From Prochlorococcus sp. AG-388-A04 (GTDB lineage: Bacteria; Cyanobacteriota; Cyanobacteriia; PCC-6307; Cyanobiaceae), in contig QCGL01000007.1 of the NCBI GenBank assembly GCA_003279935.1, positions 1-64,000 of the forward strand: a stretch of DNA of 64,000 nucleotides. Reading direction: 5' to 3'. Positions 54,806 to 64,000 of this stretch are shown here, piece by piece. Position 1 is the first letter of the stretch. Each line of letters starts with the position of its first letter. The position numbers were made by a program, and so were the translations under genes. The notes under the pieces were generated by a model. The model was not told where the DNA came from. It searched no databases and worked only from the letters and a program-made list of their open reading frames with translations.

Positions 54806-54931
54806 TTAATAATCTGTAGGTCCTTTCAATCCCAAATAAAAAAATGCTCCTAGACCAATCAAAACTAGAACACCCGCAATAGCGGCTGAAGGAACAAATC
54901 CGCCTATAGCAAAAGAAGCAAATTGAATCAT
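54806..54931 (-). CDS. Small 41-residue membrane protein
   Basis: The frame encodes MIQFASFAIGGFVPSAAIAG, continuing as a Gly/Ala/Leu-rich helix, and ends FYLGLKGPTDY. This is the composition of small photosystem or cytochrome subunits with close helix packing. No Shine-Dalgarno. Unlike its surroundings it uses Gly, Ala and Pro codons heavily, which argues for selection on the protein. I cannot identify the family. Confidence 0.65.
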   Translation of the reverse strand: MIQFASFAIGGFVPSAAIAGVLVLIGLGAFFYLGLKGPTDY

Positions 54932-55023
54932 TATAATAAACTAAATATAACTTAATAATATCAATAAAAATTACCTAGGTCTTTAAAAAATTCTGACTCG
55001 AAGACAATTAAAAATCAATAGAA

Positions 55024-55251
55024 TTAAGCAACTAAAGTTGCATCTTCATTTTCAGAAGAAATTCTTATCCGTTCTTCTAGTTTAGGACCATATAATTCAT
55101 TACCCCATATTTCAACTCTAGAATCGATAGGAGCCGTAAAAGATAAAATATCCGTAGGGAATAGCACTCTTTCTAAAAAAAAATTAGAAGGGCCTATACA
55201 TCTCAAAACCACCATTCTGGAGCCTTCATTTTTATAAGAAAACTCAACCAT
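55024..55251 (-). CDS. DUF1830 protein
   Basis: The 75-residue soluble protein has RMVVLRCIGPSNFFLERVLFP and RVEIWGNELYGPKL, which I recognise as the DUF1830 family of cyanobacteria. The function is unknown. It lies upstream of the two tiny membrane genes on the same strand and 92 nt from glycerate kinase. Confidence 0.8.
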   Translation of the reverse strand: MVEFSYKNEGSRMVVLRCIGPSNFFLERVLFPTDILSFTAPIDSRVEIWGNELYGPKLEERIRISSENEDATLVA

Positions 55252-55343
55252 ATAAAAACAATTAAAAATTTACTACAATTAAACACTAAGTAAATTGATA
55301 TAAAATGTATAAAAAGCCACTAAATAAAAAATTATTTAAAGAT

Positions 55344-56288
55344 TTATTGATTTAATCCAACTCTTATTAACTTTCTCTCTTGATTTATCATCAATAAAAC
55401 ATCCGAGTTGATATCGTCAAAACTTTTATGTGGGATAGAAACATTTAACATTCGAAGAAAATTTCTCAAATTATCATCTTTAAGAGAACTTCCACTTTTA
55501 AGCTGCATACTTTTTTCTTGATTAGATTTCCATTCATTCAAATATTCAAATTTCAAAGGTTTTAAATGCCAAATTTCATCAATCATATTCCAAACATCTA
55601 AATATTGATCTAAATTAATTTGTATTTTTTTTCTGTAAGAAGATTCAGAAACACTTAATGGAGGTGAAATTTTTTCATAATTATCTAAATCTACAGATAA
55701 AGGTTTTACACCTAAAAACCATCCTTCAATTATGAGCAAATCAGGAGATTCTTCCCTCCAATAAGCTCTATCACCTAGACCTTTTCTTAATGATTTATCA
55801 AAAACAGGTACATTTAATTGTCCATCAGTTTTCCATTTAAGTAATTTCTCTTTCATTAAATCAATCGAGTGACTACCAGGAAAACCTCGGGATACATTCC
55901 ATGGATTATTTTTAATAGCAAATTCCATTTCTTCAGATGGTAGATAAAAATCATCAATAGAAATAACAGATAACTTAATTTTTAATTTTAAAGATATACT
56001 CTCCAACCATTTACCTAAAGTAGTTTTCCCTGTCCCAGGTAAAGCAGATATTCCAATAATTTTTCTCTCAGGAGATTTTTTATAGAATTTATATGCTTGT
56101 GATAACAGGGGTAAAGCCAATCCCCAAATCCAATCATCTTTTACATTATCATCCCAAAAATTATTAATTGAAAGCATCTCTTTCTTAAGACTCCAAAACA
56201 TAAACCATTCATCCAAAGAACTCCATCCGATATGAGAAATTAATGCTTCAAAATCATCCAATGGGAATTCAATATTTAAATCATTCAT
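55344..56288 (-). CDS. glyK: D-glycerate 3-kinase
   Basis: The 314-residue P-loop kinase has GISALPGTGKTTLGKWLE (Walker A GTGKTT near residue 86) and ISIDDFYLP, then RGFPGSHSIDL and LLIIEGWFLGVKPL, the pattern of plant-type glycerate kinases. It phosphorylates D-glycerate to 3-phosphoglycerate, the last step of photorespiration. Here its start overlaps the stop of the phosphatase gene by 4 nt, so it is coupled to glucosylglycerate metabolism, which also releases glycerate. Confidence 0.92.
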   Translation of the reverse strand: MNDLNIEFPLDDFEALISHIGWSSLDEWFMFWSLKKEMLSINNFWDDNVKDDWIWGLALPLLSQAYKFYKKSPERKIIGISALPGTGKTTLGKWLESISLKLKIKLSVISIDDFYLPSEEMEFAIKNNPWNVSRGFPGSHSIDLMKEKLLKWKTDGQLNVPVFDKSLRKGLGDRAYWREESPDLLIIEGWFLGVKPLSVDLDNYEKISPPLSVSESSYRKKIQINLDQYLDVWNMIDEIWHLKPLKFEYLNEWKSNQEKSMQLKSGSSLKDDNLRNFLRMLNVSIPHKSFDDINSDVLLMINQERKLIRVGLNQ

Positions 56289-57088
56289 AATTTACTTAAT
56301 ACTAAATTATTTATTAACTTATTTATTTCACTTTTCCAACCATAACCATTTGGATCAGACGCTAAGGTAAAGTTATGCTCCTTTAATTTCTCTATTAATT
56401 TCAAATTTGGTCCAGCAGGGCCAGGAATTACAATTTTGTAATCTGAATTCAATAATAAAGGTAAATCATTAGGAGAATCTCCTAGACCAATAATTTTAAT
56501 ATTCGGATTATTTGAATAGTTCTTGAGGGCATTTATTGCTTTACCCTTGTTTGAATTAATTGATAACATATGGCTCATCCTGTTGCCTCTAAAAATTTCT
56601 ACACCAAATCTTTTACAACAAATATTAATTTCTTCTTCCTTGTTTTCAGGAGGATTTAAGAATGGCATACTCCAGTGTCTATCTCTCATTAAATCAAGAG
56701 AATGGCCTTTTAAGCCAGTTAGTTCTGTTGCCTCTTGGTCGGAAATATTATTGAGTGGTTGTAAATCATAATTAATTTCAATAGAAATACTACTTAAAAT
56801 ATTTTCTAGTATTTCGTATTTTTCTCCAAGAATAATCTCCCCATTAACTCTCTTTAATGTTTCACCATGTATGGCCGCACCATTTTCAACAATATATGGA
56901 TCAGTTAAATTAAGTTCCTTTCTAATAACCTTAACCTCAGCTGCGGTTTTACTGGTACATAATATTACTGGAATAGATAATTCCTGAAGTAATTTTATAG
57001 TTTCTTTTGCTGGAGTTAAATCATAAGAATGATCCATTAATGTTCCATCAACATCACTAACGACCCATAAGGAAGAAAAATCAATCAT
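56285..57088 (-). CDS. gpgP: Glucosyl-3-phosphoglycerate phosphatase (HAD, MPGP-like)
   Basis: The protein of about 267 residues is a Cof/MPGP-type HAD phosphatase. Motif I is VVSDVDGTLMDHSYDL near residue 10, motif II CTSKTAAEV, and motif IV IIGLGDSPNDLPLL. The relatives include mannosyl-3-phosphoglycerate phosphatase; the neighbours point to the glucosyl substrate. A TTG precedes the ATG at 57088, and I prefer the ATG, which leaves 3 nt to the upstream stop. It overlaps glyK by 4 nt. Confidence 0.88.
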   Translation of the reverse strand: MIDFSSLWVVSDVDGTLMDHSYDLTPAKETIKLLQELSIPVILCTSKTAAEVKVIRKELNLTDPYIVENGAAIHGETLKRVNGEIILGEKYEILENILSSISIEINYDLQPLNNISDQEATELTGLKGHSLDLMRDRHWSMPFLNPPENKEEEINICCKRFGVEIFRGNRMSHMLSINSNKGKAINALKNYSNNPNIKIIGLGDSPNDLPLLLNSDYKIVIPGPAGPNLKLIEKLKEHNFTLASDPNGYGWKSEINKLINNLVLSKL

Positions 57089-57091
57089 CAA

Positions 57092-58849
57092 TCAAAAACC
57101 AAGCCAAATAACTTGAAAGGGATCAAGTTCAATATTATTAGAATTATATTTATTTGAAGTTAAAAAATCCTTCATATTTAAATCATTTTTAATCAAGTTA
57201 TTAAATTCATAATCAATAAACCTGTAGTTAATTTTATTTTCGGTCATATTATGAATTGTGAAAACAGCTTTTGAACCAATACCCCTTTTTAAGGCAACAA
57301 TATCAGCTCTATTTTTAGATAAACATTCCATATGCGATTGAGGATGGAATTGAGGTAATTTTGCTCTAACATCCATTGCATGTCGGAGGTATTTAAGATT
57401 TTTATTAGCGTTAGATTCAGGATTATTTAAAACAGCTGCTAGTTTCTCTGACTTAAATTTTTCTCTATTCAAATCTCTTCTTTGACCTGTCATTGAAAAA
57501 CTTTTTATATCATTTTCTGAAGCTAGTAATGCTGGTAGATAAAAAGCAGGAACGCCTTTTAGTGACATCACAAGTAATTGACTTAACAAAAACCTTTCAT
57601 ATTGAAAACGATTTGAATCTCTACCAGGATCCTCCATTGCGCTCCACCAACTAATATTTAATTCATATGGTTTATCTTCTCCATTAGATAATCTTCTATG
57701 ACTTACTAAACCCCCTCTTTTCTCACAATTAATCAATAAATCTTTAATTCTTTGTTCATTCATGAGACCCTCTAAAGCCCTTAACCCCACCCCATCATGA
57801 GAAGCAGTGAAATTAAATAGCGTTGTAGTTTTGGGTAACTCTGGCCAATCACAAATCCATGAATTTAAAATGTCTGCTCTTGAACTAATTATTGCTTCTA
57901 AAAGAAGAGGTGGCAAAGGGAAATTATAAGCCATGTCCGCCTCATCTTCTGGCAATAAATAAGAGAGATTTTCCTTCTGGGGAACATTAGTTTCAGTAAT
58001 TAATACACCATCCTTAAGAAGGTCATTTAGAAGTATTCTTAAAATTTTTACTATTGAATGTGCTTTTGGTAAATGTAAACATGTTGTACCAGGTTCTTTC
58101 CAAATGAAACCTACAGCGTCAAGTCTTAACCATTTAATACCATTTGATAAATAAGTAATAATCAAGTTAAGAAACTCTATAGTCATTTTAGGATTAAGCC
58201 AATTCAAATCAATTTGATCTGGACCAAAAGTTGTCCAAACTTGTTTTGGTCCATCTTCTGTATTTATTTGAGAGAAAAGAGATGAACTTCTTGGTCTGAT
58301 AACATTTTTCCAGTCAAGATCTTGTGAAGGAGAAAAGACATTAGATAATCCGGGTTCTTGACATTTAATAAATTGCTGAACCCATAGATGAGATGATGAA
58401 ACATGATTTAAAACTAAATCAGCCATTAAATAATGTTTATTAGAAATACTTTTTAAATCCTCCCAACTGCCAAATTTCTCTTCTAATGAATTATGACTTG
58501 ATACAGCAAAACCACCATCACTAGTTGATTTAAGAAATGGAAGAATATGAACTACTTTTGATAAACTCCCAAAATATTTACTTAGTAATTCTCGAAGCGT
58601 TACAAGTGTAGTCTCTCCTTTTTTATAAACCCCATCGGCATAGGTTATTAAAACAACATAAGATTCATCCCATTTTTTATCTTCACTTATTTCTTCATAA
58701 CGAGACTTCTCTGAGAAATTATCTAAAATCTGCAATAATTGATTACAAATTAAGTTAAGCTCTTCAGTAGTATGATCCTTATAAATTGTTTCTAGCAATT
58801 TACAAAGCCTTAATCTATCAAATTTTTTCTTTGAATCAATTTGCGTCAC
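57092..58849 (-). CDS. GH13 sucrose-phosphorylase-like enzyme, probably glucosylglycerate phosphorylase
   Basis: The 585-residue GH13 (sucrose-phosphorylase subfamily type) enzyme has MADLVLNHVSSSH, the nucleophile Asp in WLRLDAVGFIWKEPGT, the acid/base Glu in VLITETNVP and the stabilising Asp in FTASHDGVGL. Sucrose, sucrose-6-phosphate and glucosylglycerate phosphorylases share this set. The adjacent glucosylglycerate genes and glycerate kinase favour phosphorolysis of glucosylglycerate to glucose-1-phosphate and glycerate. The residues that choose between acceptors cannot be judged by eye. Confidence 0.85.
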   Translation of the reverse strand: MTQIDSKKKFDRLRLCKLLETIYKDHTTEELNLICNQLLQILDNFSEKSRYEEISEDKKWDESYVVLITYADGVYKKGETTLVTLRELLSKYFGSLSKVVHILPFLKSTSDGGFAVSSHNSLEEKFGSWEDLKSISNKHYLMADLVLNHVSSSHLWVQQFIKCQEPGLSNVFSPSQDLDWKNVIRPRSSSLFSQINTEDGPKQVWTTFGPDQIDLNWLNPKMTIEFLNLIITYLSNGIKWLRLDAVGFIWKEPGTTCLHLPKAHSIVKILRILLNDLLKDGVLITETNVPQKENLSYLLPEDEADMAYNFPLPPLLLEAIISSRADILNSWICDWPELPKTTTLFNFTASHDGVGLRALEGLMNEQRIKDLLINCEKRGGLVSHRRLSNGEDKPYELNISWWSAMEDPGRDSNRFQYERFLLSQLLVMSLKGVPAFYLPALLASENDIKSFSMTGQRRDLNREKFKSEKLAAVLNNPESNANKNLKYLRHAMDVRAKLPQFHPQSHMECLSKNRADIVALKRGIGSKAVFTIHNMTENKINYRFIDYEFNNLIKNDLNMKDFLTSNKYNSNNIELDPFQVIWLGF

Positions 58850-58899
58850 TTTGAAGAAATCATCGAAGTATTAACACTATTCTGCACATCAAATAGAAA

Positions 58900-60126
58900 A
58901 TGGACTTTCAACAAGGTTTAATCACAACAATACATGAATATGGTGTCACTAAGGATCTACTTAGAGAATTAAATAAACGTCTTAAGAAAAGATCTACAGC
59001 AATATTAATACCTTGTCTATATGAAGAATTTGAACGACCAGCTCTAAAAGACATTAAAGAAGTTTTAAAAAATCTTACCGGATTAAATGAATTAGTTATT
59101 GCTCTATCTGCAAAGACTGCAGATCAAGTAAATTCTGCAAAGTCATTTTTTGATTCAATGCCATTCCCTGTTCATATTCAATGGACAAATTCTCCATCTG
59201 TAATTGAACTATTAAAAAATCAAGAAAAAAATGGATTAGAACTTCTTGGAACTCCAGGAAAAGGATGGGCAGTATGGCAAGGAATAGGTGTTGCGACAAG
59301 ACAATCTGATGTAGTTGCTTTATTTGATGCTGACATAAGAACATTCACCCCTTTATATCCATCAAGAATGATTCTTCCCTTGTTAGACGAATCTCATGGA
59401 ATTTCCTATGTAAAAGCCTTCTACAGTCGATTATCATTGGAAACAAACCAATTACAAGGAAGAGCAACGAGATTATTTGTAGGTCCTTTATTGGCAAGTT
59501 TGGAGCAGTTAGTTGGCAATGGACCGTTTTTGCAGTATTTACAATCCTTTAGATATCCTCTAGCTGGTGAATTTGCATTTACAAAAGATTTAGCTATGAA
59601 TTTAAGAATTCCATGTGATTGGGGATTAGAGATAGGTCTTCTATCAGAGGTTTATAGGAATGTGAGAACTTCAAAAATAGCTCAAGTAGACCTTGGATTA
59701 TTTGATCATAAACATAAAACTATAGGATTATCTTCCAAGGAGGGGCTTCAAAAGATGTGCACAGAAATTCTATCTAGTGTCTTAAGAGGACTTATGGAAC
59801 ATCAAGCTCAGACTCTAACAAGCACTCAATTATCAACACTTGAAGTTCTTTATAAAAGAGTAGGAGAAGATAGAGTTAAACAATTTGGACTAGATTCTGC
59901 AGTTAATAAGCTTCCATATGACAGACATGAAGAAGAATTGTCAGTTCAAAAATTTGCAAAACTATTAAGACCTGCTACTCAAGGTTACTTAGCAAATCCA
60001 ACAACTCAACAACTTCCTAGTTGGTCAAGAGTTCTTTCATGTGAGAATAAGCTTCAAGAAGATTTAGCAAATGCAGGATCTAAAGAAATAAATGTAACTA
60101 AAAAAGAATTAATTAATAACTACTAA
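58900..60126 (+). CDS. gpgS: Glucosyl-3-phosphoglycerate synthase
   Basis: The 408-residue GT81-type glycosyltransferase has [18 protein letters not shown] near residue 36, the metal-binding [12 protein letters not shown], and [20 protein letters not shown] in the acceptor region. It joins NDP-glucose to 3-phosphoglycerate, and the phosphatase next door then gives glucosylglycerate, an osmolyte of marine picocyanobacteria, especially under nitrogen limitation. It diverges from the GH13 gene across 50 nt. Its stop overlaps the convergent ureC stop by 4 nt. Confidence 0.93.
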   Translation: MDFQQGLITTIHEYGVTKDLLRELNKRLKKRSTAILIPCLYEEFERPALKDIKEVLKNLTGLNELVIALSAKTADQVNSAKSFFDSMPFPVHIQWTNSPSVIELLKNQEKNGLELLGTPGKGWAVWQGIGVATRQSDVVALFDADIRTFTPLYPSRMILPLLDESHGISYVKAFYSRLSLETNQLQGRATRLFVGPLLASLEQLVGNGPFLQYLQSFRYPLAGEFAFTKDLAMNLRIPCDWGLEIGLLSEVYRNVRTSKIAQVDLGLFDHKHKTIGLSSKEGLQKMCTEILSSVLRGLMEHQAQTLTSTQLSTLEVLYKRVGEDRVKQFGLDSAVNKLPYDRHEEELSVQKFAKLLRPATQGYLANPTTQQLPSWSRVLSCENKLQEDLANAGSKEINVTKKELINNY

Positions 60127-61832
60127 AGTAAAAAATATTTTTGAGCCATCGGTACTTCTTCAAGAGGTTCACAAGAAAGTAATACTCCATCAGCGAATAC
60201 TTCATAAGTTTGTGGATCAACTGTGATATTTGGTAATTTATTATTCAATTTTAGATCTAATTTATTAATAGATCTTGTGTTTTCTACAGCCAAACATTTT
60301 TTTTGTAAAGATAGTTTGTTAGGAATATCAAGCTCGATTGCCTTTTTACTCAAAAAAGTGAAAGAACTTTTTAAAAGTGATTGCCCATAATTCGCAAACA
60401 TAGGTCTTCCATGAACAGGTCCTGGCGTTGGAATTGAAGCATTTGCATCACCCATCTGAGACCAAACTATAGAACCTCCTTTGACAACTACTTCTGGTTT
60501 AACACCAAAAAAGGAAGGTTTCCACAAAACCAAATCCGCTATTTTACCCTTTTCTATAGAACCAACAAATTTATTAATTCCATGAGCAATAGCAGGATTA
60601 ATAGTGACTTTAGAGATATATCTTTTAACTCTATAGTTATCATTTCTATCAGAATCTTCAGGTAAAGGACCTCTTTGAACTTTCATCTTATGTGCTGTTT
60701 GAAAAGTTCTTGTTATTACTTCTCCAACTCGTCCCATAGCCTGTGAATCACTTGCAATAATTGAAAACGCTCCAATATCATGCAAAATATCTTCGGCAGC
60801 TATTGTCTCCCTCCTAATTCTTGACTCTGCGAAGGCAATATCTTCTGGAATTTTAGAATCTAAATGATGACATACCATTAACATGTCAAGATGTTCTTCC
60901 AATGTATTTTTGGTGTAAGGCCTCGTTGGATTAGTACTACTTGGTAAGACATTATTCTCTCCACAAATTTTAATAATATCTGGAGCGTGGCCACCCCCTG
61001 CTCCTTCAGTATGAAAAGTATGTATAGTTCTACCTGCAATGGCAGCGATAGTATCTTCAACAAAACCTGCTTCATTCAATGTATCAGTATGAATACATAC
61101 TTGAACATCTAGATTATCTGCAACATTAAGACATGAATTTATCGTTGATGGAGTTGTACCCCAGTCTTCATGTAATTTTAAACCACAAGCACCAGCGTTC
61201 ACTTGTTCAAAAAGATTTTTCTCATTAGATGAATTACCCTTCCCAAAAAAACCTAAATTAACAGGAAATGCTTCTGCAGATTGAATCATACGAGATATAT
61301 GAAAAGCACCTGGAGTGCAGGTAGTAGCATTTGTTCCGGTAGCTGGCCCTGTTCCACCTCCTAACATAGTTGTCACGCCAGAAGCTAATGAAGTTTCTAT
61401 TTGTTGAGGACAAATAAAATGTATATGTGTATCTATTGATCCTGCAGTAAGAATATGTCCTTCACCAGCTATTACTTCAGTTGAAGAACCAATAATAATA
61501 TTTATATTATCTTGTACATCTGGATTTCCAGCTTTACCAATTTCATAAATTTTTCCATCTTTCAATCCGACATCAGCTTTTACAATTCCCCACCAATCAA
61601 CTATTAAGGCATTTGTTATTACGGTATCAACAGCTCCATCATCTCTGGTTACTTGAGACTGGCCCATCCCATCTCTAATAACCTTACCTCCTCCAAATTT
61701 AACTTCATCTCCATAAGTTGTAAAATCCTTTTCTACTTCAATTATTAATTCTGTATCTGCAAGTCTTACTCTATCTCCCTTTGTAGGTCCATATGTTTGA
61801 GCATAAGTTTTTCTATTAATTCTATAAGACAT
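60123..61832 (-). CDS. ureC: Urease subunit alpha
   Basis: The 569-residue catalytic subunit hydrolyses urea to ammonia and carbamate. Nickel-site residues are visible: the His pair in [13 protein letters not shown], the carbamylated Lys in [30 protein letters not shown], and the Asp in [10 protein letters not shown]. The mobile-flap Cys-His is in MLMVCHHLD. All the residues needed appear intact. It is the last gene of ureD-ureA-ureB-ureC on the minus strand. Confidence 0.99.
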   Translation of the reverse strand: MSYRINRKTYAQTYGPTKGDRVRLADTELIIEVEKDFTTYGDEVKFGGGKVIRDGMGQSQVTRDDGAVDTVITNALIVDWWGIVKADVGLKDGKIYEIGKAGNPDVQDNINIIIGSSTEVIAGEGHILTAGSIDTHIHFICPQQIETSLASGVTTMLGGGTGPATGTNATTCTPGAFHISRMIQSAEAFPVNLGFFGKGNSSNEKNLFEQVNAGACGLKLHEDWGTTPSTINSCLNVADNLDVQVCIHTDTLNEAGFVEDTIAAIAGRTIHTFHTEGAGGGHAPDIIKICGENNVLPSSTNPTRPYTKNTLEEHLDMLMVCHHLDSKIPEDIAFAESRIRRETIAAEDILHDIGAFSIIASDSQAMGRVGEVITRTFQTAHKMKVQRGPLPEDSDRNDNYRVKRYISKVTINPAIAHGINKFVGSIEKGKIADLVLWKPSFFGVKPEVVVKGGSIVWSQMGDANASIPTPGPVHGRPMFANYGQSLLKSSFTFLSKKAIELDIPNKLSLQKKCLAVENTRSINKLDLKLNNKLPNITVDPQTYEVFADGVLLSCEPLEEVPMAQKYFLL

Positions 61833-61837
61833 AATAT

Positions 61838-62158
61838 TTAAGAATCTAAAGGACCATTAATTAAAGCATTAAAACCAAAGGCATTTCTAAATCCTGAATA
61901 AGGAACCAGTTTTACTTCTGTAGTATCTCCAGGTTCAAATCTAATAGCAGTTCCTGCAGGAATATCTAGACGCATACCAAGAGTAATTTCTCTTGTAAAA
62001 ACTAAAGCTTTATTAGTTTCGAAAAAATGATAATGAGATCCGACTTGAATAGGTCTATCCCCAGTGTTAGAAACGGTTATAGTTTTCGAATTTTTCCCAG
62101 AATTTAATTCAATAAAACCTTCTTCAGTAATAATTTCACCAGGTATTAAATAGTCCAT
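61838..62158 (-). CDS. ureB: Urease subunit beta
   Basis: The 106-residue structural subunit has [34 protein letters not shown] and [18 protein letters not shown], the family landmarks. It packs with alpha and gamma subunits in the urease trimer. It lies 2 nt after ureA and 5 nt before ureC, a tight operon. Confidence 0.98.
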   Translation of the reverse strand: MDYLIPGEIITEEGFIELNSGKNSKTITVSNTGDRPIQVGSHYHFFETNKALVFTREITLGMRLDIPAGTAIRFEPGDTTEVKLVPYSGFRNAFGFNALINGPLDS

Positions 62159-62160
62159 AG

Positions 62161-62463
62161 TTAATTAATCGGATTGTGAATAGTTACCAATTTAGTACCA
62201 TCTGGAAAGACAGCCTCAACTTGAACTTCATCGACCATTTCAGAGATACCATCCATTACTTGTTTTTTACTAAGCCATGTTGTCCCTTCAGACATTAATT
62301 GACTAACACTTTTACCATCTCTTGCACCCTCTAAAACTTGAAAGCTTAAGAAAGCAACTGTTTCAGGATAATTAAGTTTTAGACCCCTATTGAGTCTTCT
62401 TTCAGCTAGTTGTGCAGCTGAAAAAATTAATAGTTTATCTTTTTCTTGAGGTGAAAGATGCAT
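62161..62463 (-). CDS. ureA: Urease subunit gamma
   Basis: The 100-residue subunit has [38 protein letters not shown] landmarks (quoted in part: [24 protein letters not shown]) and ends [15 protein letters not shown]. The length is normal. It is separated from ureD by 60 nt and from ureB by 2 nt. Confidence 0.98.
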   Translation of the reverse strand: MHLSPQEKDKLLIFSAAQLAERRLNRGLKLNYPETVAFLSFQVLEGARDGKSVSQLMSEGTTWLSKKQVMDGISEMVDEVQVEAVFPDGTKLVTIHNPIN

Positions 62464-62523
62464 AAATAAAAATTAATCTAAACATTGTCTTTAAAAAAGT
62501 TCTTAATGAACATAATTAGTAAT

Positions 62524-63417
62524 TTAAAGATCTTGCAAAGGCCATACACCTTGATATTCTGGCTTACAAAACCCACAAACAGTTCTTATTTGTGTCCAAA
62601 TAGAAAAAAAACATTTTCTTGCATCTTGTGATGAAGTACCTAAGAATCTTATTGATATCCCATTTTCTAAAGTTCCTAAAGACAAATAATTGTTATTTTC
62701 TTTAAAAATTATTTTTATTTTTTCTTTTAAATTACTTATTTTTGCTTTAGGAAATTCTTTTTCATATATCCAAATCAAAGAACCAAAAACGGGCATATAA
62801 TCCATTCCACTTTTAGCTTCAAAACTAAATTTAGTTAATTCAATTTGATCTACAAATTCCCAATCATCGCATAAATTTCCATTCCTCATAATCTCTAATT
62901 TTGATCTAAAAACGCCGTTCTCAATTGTTTCTCCTGCAGAAGATCTTCCAAGTCTTATTAAATCTGTAAATAAAAAACTAGAGTTATCCGAAATCTTTAT
63001 CATAAATTCCTGAGAGTATAAACCGTTTGCAAAAACTATAGTTTCTTGTGGGAGGTACTCTAAATGAGAATTATCAAGAATATTTATCTTTGTTTTCTGA
63101 GAGGAAAAAGTACCTTCAGGATTAATTTTTGATCTACCAACTGATCCATATACTTTCTGAGCTGAAGAGGTTGTTAATAAAACTTTCGAATTAATTCCAA
63201 TATTTGCTTCAAATTCAAGCAAATCGCCACCAACAAGTCCTCCTGCCGTATGAAGTATAGGTAAAATACATCTGCCTTCTCGGTCATAACTGCACTTTAG
63301 TAATTTATAGGGAGATGTAAATTTAGATTTGAAGATTGTTCTATCATCTTTCCCAAAACTTGATTTATTATTAAAAAAATTTAAGAAACAATTACCTTCC
63401 CAAGAAGATTTATCCAT
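62524..63417 (-). CDS. ureD: Urease accessory protein UreD
   Basis: The 297-residue protein, the UreH/UreD family, shows [27 protein letters not shown] and [14 protein letters not shown]. UreD binds apo-urease and recruits UreF and UreG during nickel insertion. It heads the minus-strand urease operon and diverges from ureE over 47 nt. I see no clear NtcA site in that gap. Confidence 0.96.
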   Translation of the reverse strand: MDKSSWEGNCFLNFFNNKSSFGKDDRTIFKSKFTSPYKLLKCSYDREGRCILPILHTAGGLVGGDLLEFEANIGINSKVLLTTSSAQKVYGSVGRSKINPEGTFSSQKTKINILDNSHLEYLPQETIVFANGLYSQEFMIKISDNSSFLFTDLIRLGRSSAGETIENGVFRSKLEIMRNGNLCDDWEFVDQIELTKFSFEAKSGMDYMPVFGSLIWIYEKEFPKAKISNLKEKIKIIFKENNNYLSLGTLENGISIRFLGTSSQDARKCFFSIWTQIRTVCGFCKPEYQGVWPLQDL

Positions 63418-63464
63418 AATTGTTTTCTTGATTACTCTTTTTAAGTTACTAAAAATATATTGTT

Positions 63465-63929
63465 ATGAGTAATAAAAAAGAAATTGTTGTAACTGATTGG
63501 ATTAAGCAAAATTGCCATGAGGGTAATTTTTTAAACCTAACACTAAGTTCTGATCAAAGAAGAGTCTTTAGGGGGAAAAGAAAATCAGATTGTAATCAAG
63601 AACTTCAATTACAATTACCAAGAGACGGAATATTAATTGATGGTGATATCCTTCGGACAAATCACAAAAAACTCTTTGTAAAAATCATTGCACAAAAAGA
63701 AAAATTAATAGAAATAACTGCTAAAACAGATTTAGAAATTATCAAAGTTGCTTATCATCTTGGGAATAGACATGTGGAAATTGAGATTAATAAAAATATC
63801 TTATTTACTAAAAGTGATTACATAATTGAGGAATTGCTTATGAACTTTGATGTTGTTTTCTCAAAAGTTGAAAAAAAGTTTTCCCCAGTAATAGGAGCTT
63901 TTCATCATGAAAAAAAATCACTTAGTTAA
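63465..63929 (+). CDS. ureE: Urease accessory protein UreE (nickel metallochaperone)
   Basis: The 154-residue protein has the N-terminal domain (LTLSSDQRRVFRGKRKS) and the metal-binding domain with AYHLGNRHVEIEI and GAFHHEKKS. UreE delivers Ni2+ to the UreDFG-urease complex. The C-terminus is short and lacks a His-rich tail. It overlaps ureF by 23 nt, indicating translational coupling. Confidence 0.94.
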   Translation: MSNKKEIVVTDWIKQNCHEGNFLNLTLSSDQRRVFRGKRKSDCNQELQLQLPRDGILIDGDILRTNHKKLFVKIIAQKEKLIEITAKTDLEIIKVAYHLGNRHVEIEINKNILFTKSDYIIEELLMNFDVVFSKVEKKFSPVIGAFHHEKKSLS

Positions 63930-64000
63930 GTATTTATTAATAAGTCCTAGTTTACCTGTCGGAGGTTTTTGTTACTCTGAGGGATTGGAAAGTTATTTAA
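63907..64000 (+). CDS. ureF: Urease accessory protein UreF, cut by window end
   Basis: Only the first 31 codons are in the window. They read MKKNHLVKYLLISPSLPVGG, then FCYSEGLESYL, matching the UreF N-terminus (L-x-x-x-SPxLPVGGFxYSxGLE). UreF couples UreD and UreG during activation of urease. It starts inside the end of ureE in another frame, at an ATG 23 nt before the ureE stop. Confidence 0.93.
   Translation, partial: MKKNHLVKYLLISPSLPVGGFCYSEGLESYL

Noticed and set aside
1..64000. CRISPR arrays, prophage, insertion sequences, rRNA or other tRNA genes
   Set aside because: Reading both strands, I saw no regularly spaced repeats, transposase or integrase motifs, att-like repeats, or further cloverleaf T-arm sequences besides tRNA-Pro.

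Overview
The window looks like a chromosomal segment of a marine picocyanobacterium, most likely a high-light-type Prochlorococcus. The DNA is strongly AT-rich, genes are packed almost end to end, and the content is typical of that group: psaK, psb28, a GUN4-domain protein, a PAM68-like protein, DUF1816, DUF1830 and DUF3082 proteins, a urease cluster and glucosylglycerate synthesis. I see no prophage, insertion sequence, CRISPR array or rRNA operon. One tRNA gene is present (tRNA-Pro, anticodon GGG, 53176-53249). This assignment comes from reading the proteins, not from a database search.

Layout. 1-6.2 kb (+): ferredoxin (cut by the window edge), an inositol-monophosphatase-family protein, hisZ, htpG, rpmB, a peroxiredoxin, two membrane proteins (DUF2499 and DUF3593 types) and psaK. 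6.2-16.6 kb: dxs (-), then ilvA, scpB, a YggT-family gene, a mazG-like gene (-), pyk, an FtsX-like ABC permease, a BioY-like gene, lspA and a membrane-anchored GTPase. 16.6-26.7 kb: a PLP decarboxylase, tadA, a photorespiratory aminotransferase, glnA with a strong terminator, a methyltransferase, an anti-sigma-type ATPase, GUN4, mnmH, psb28 and an AI-2E-type exporter. 26.7-32.6 kb (-): a small membrane protein, secF, secD, pdhB, DUF3082, ispE and rsmA. 32.6-40.5 kb: rlmH, an SOS-type umuDC operon followed by a small HExxH protein, dnaG (-), an EamA transporter, ruvA, rpsO and a PAM68-like gene. 40.5-50.6 kb (-): dnaE, gatA, DUF1816, rlmB, mrnC, a STAS-domain gene, carA, trpD and a DUF3288-like gene. 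50.6-55.3 kb: an ABC exporter, msrA, tRNA-Pro, uppP and several tiny membrane proteins. 55.3-60.1 kb: a glucosylglycerate module (glycerate kinase, phosphatase, GH13 phosphorylase, synthase). 60.1-64 kb: ureC, ureB, ureA and ureD (-) and ureE and ureF (+, ureF cut by the window edge).

Most notable observations. (1) A complete STAS-domain gene (47621-47986) has a good Shine-Dalgarno but no ATG, GTG or TTG start; an ATA sits where the start should be. (2) A near-perfect cyanobacterial-type LexA operator precedes umuDC, and the third gene of that apparent operon encodes a small HExxH protein. (3) The glucosylglycerate genes and glycerate 3-kinase together form a closed cycle from 3-phosphoglycerate and back. 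(4) All eleven convergent gene junctions are overlapping or separated by 13 nt or fewer. (5) Several sub-60-residue membrane proteins fill what would otherwise be gaps. With these included, no stretch longer than about 215 bases lacks a gene. I did not find an obviously new multi-gene system; the strongest candidates for undescribed biology are the HExxH protein and the tiny membrane proteins.
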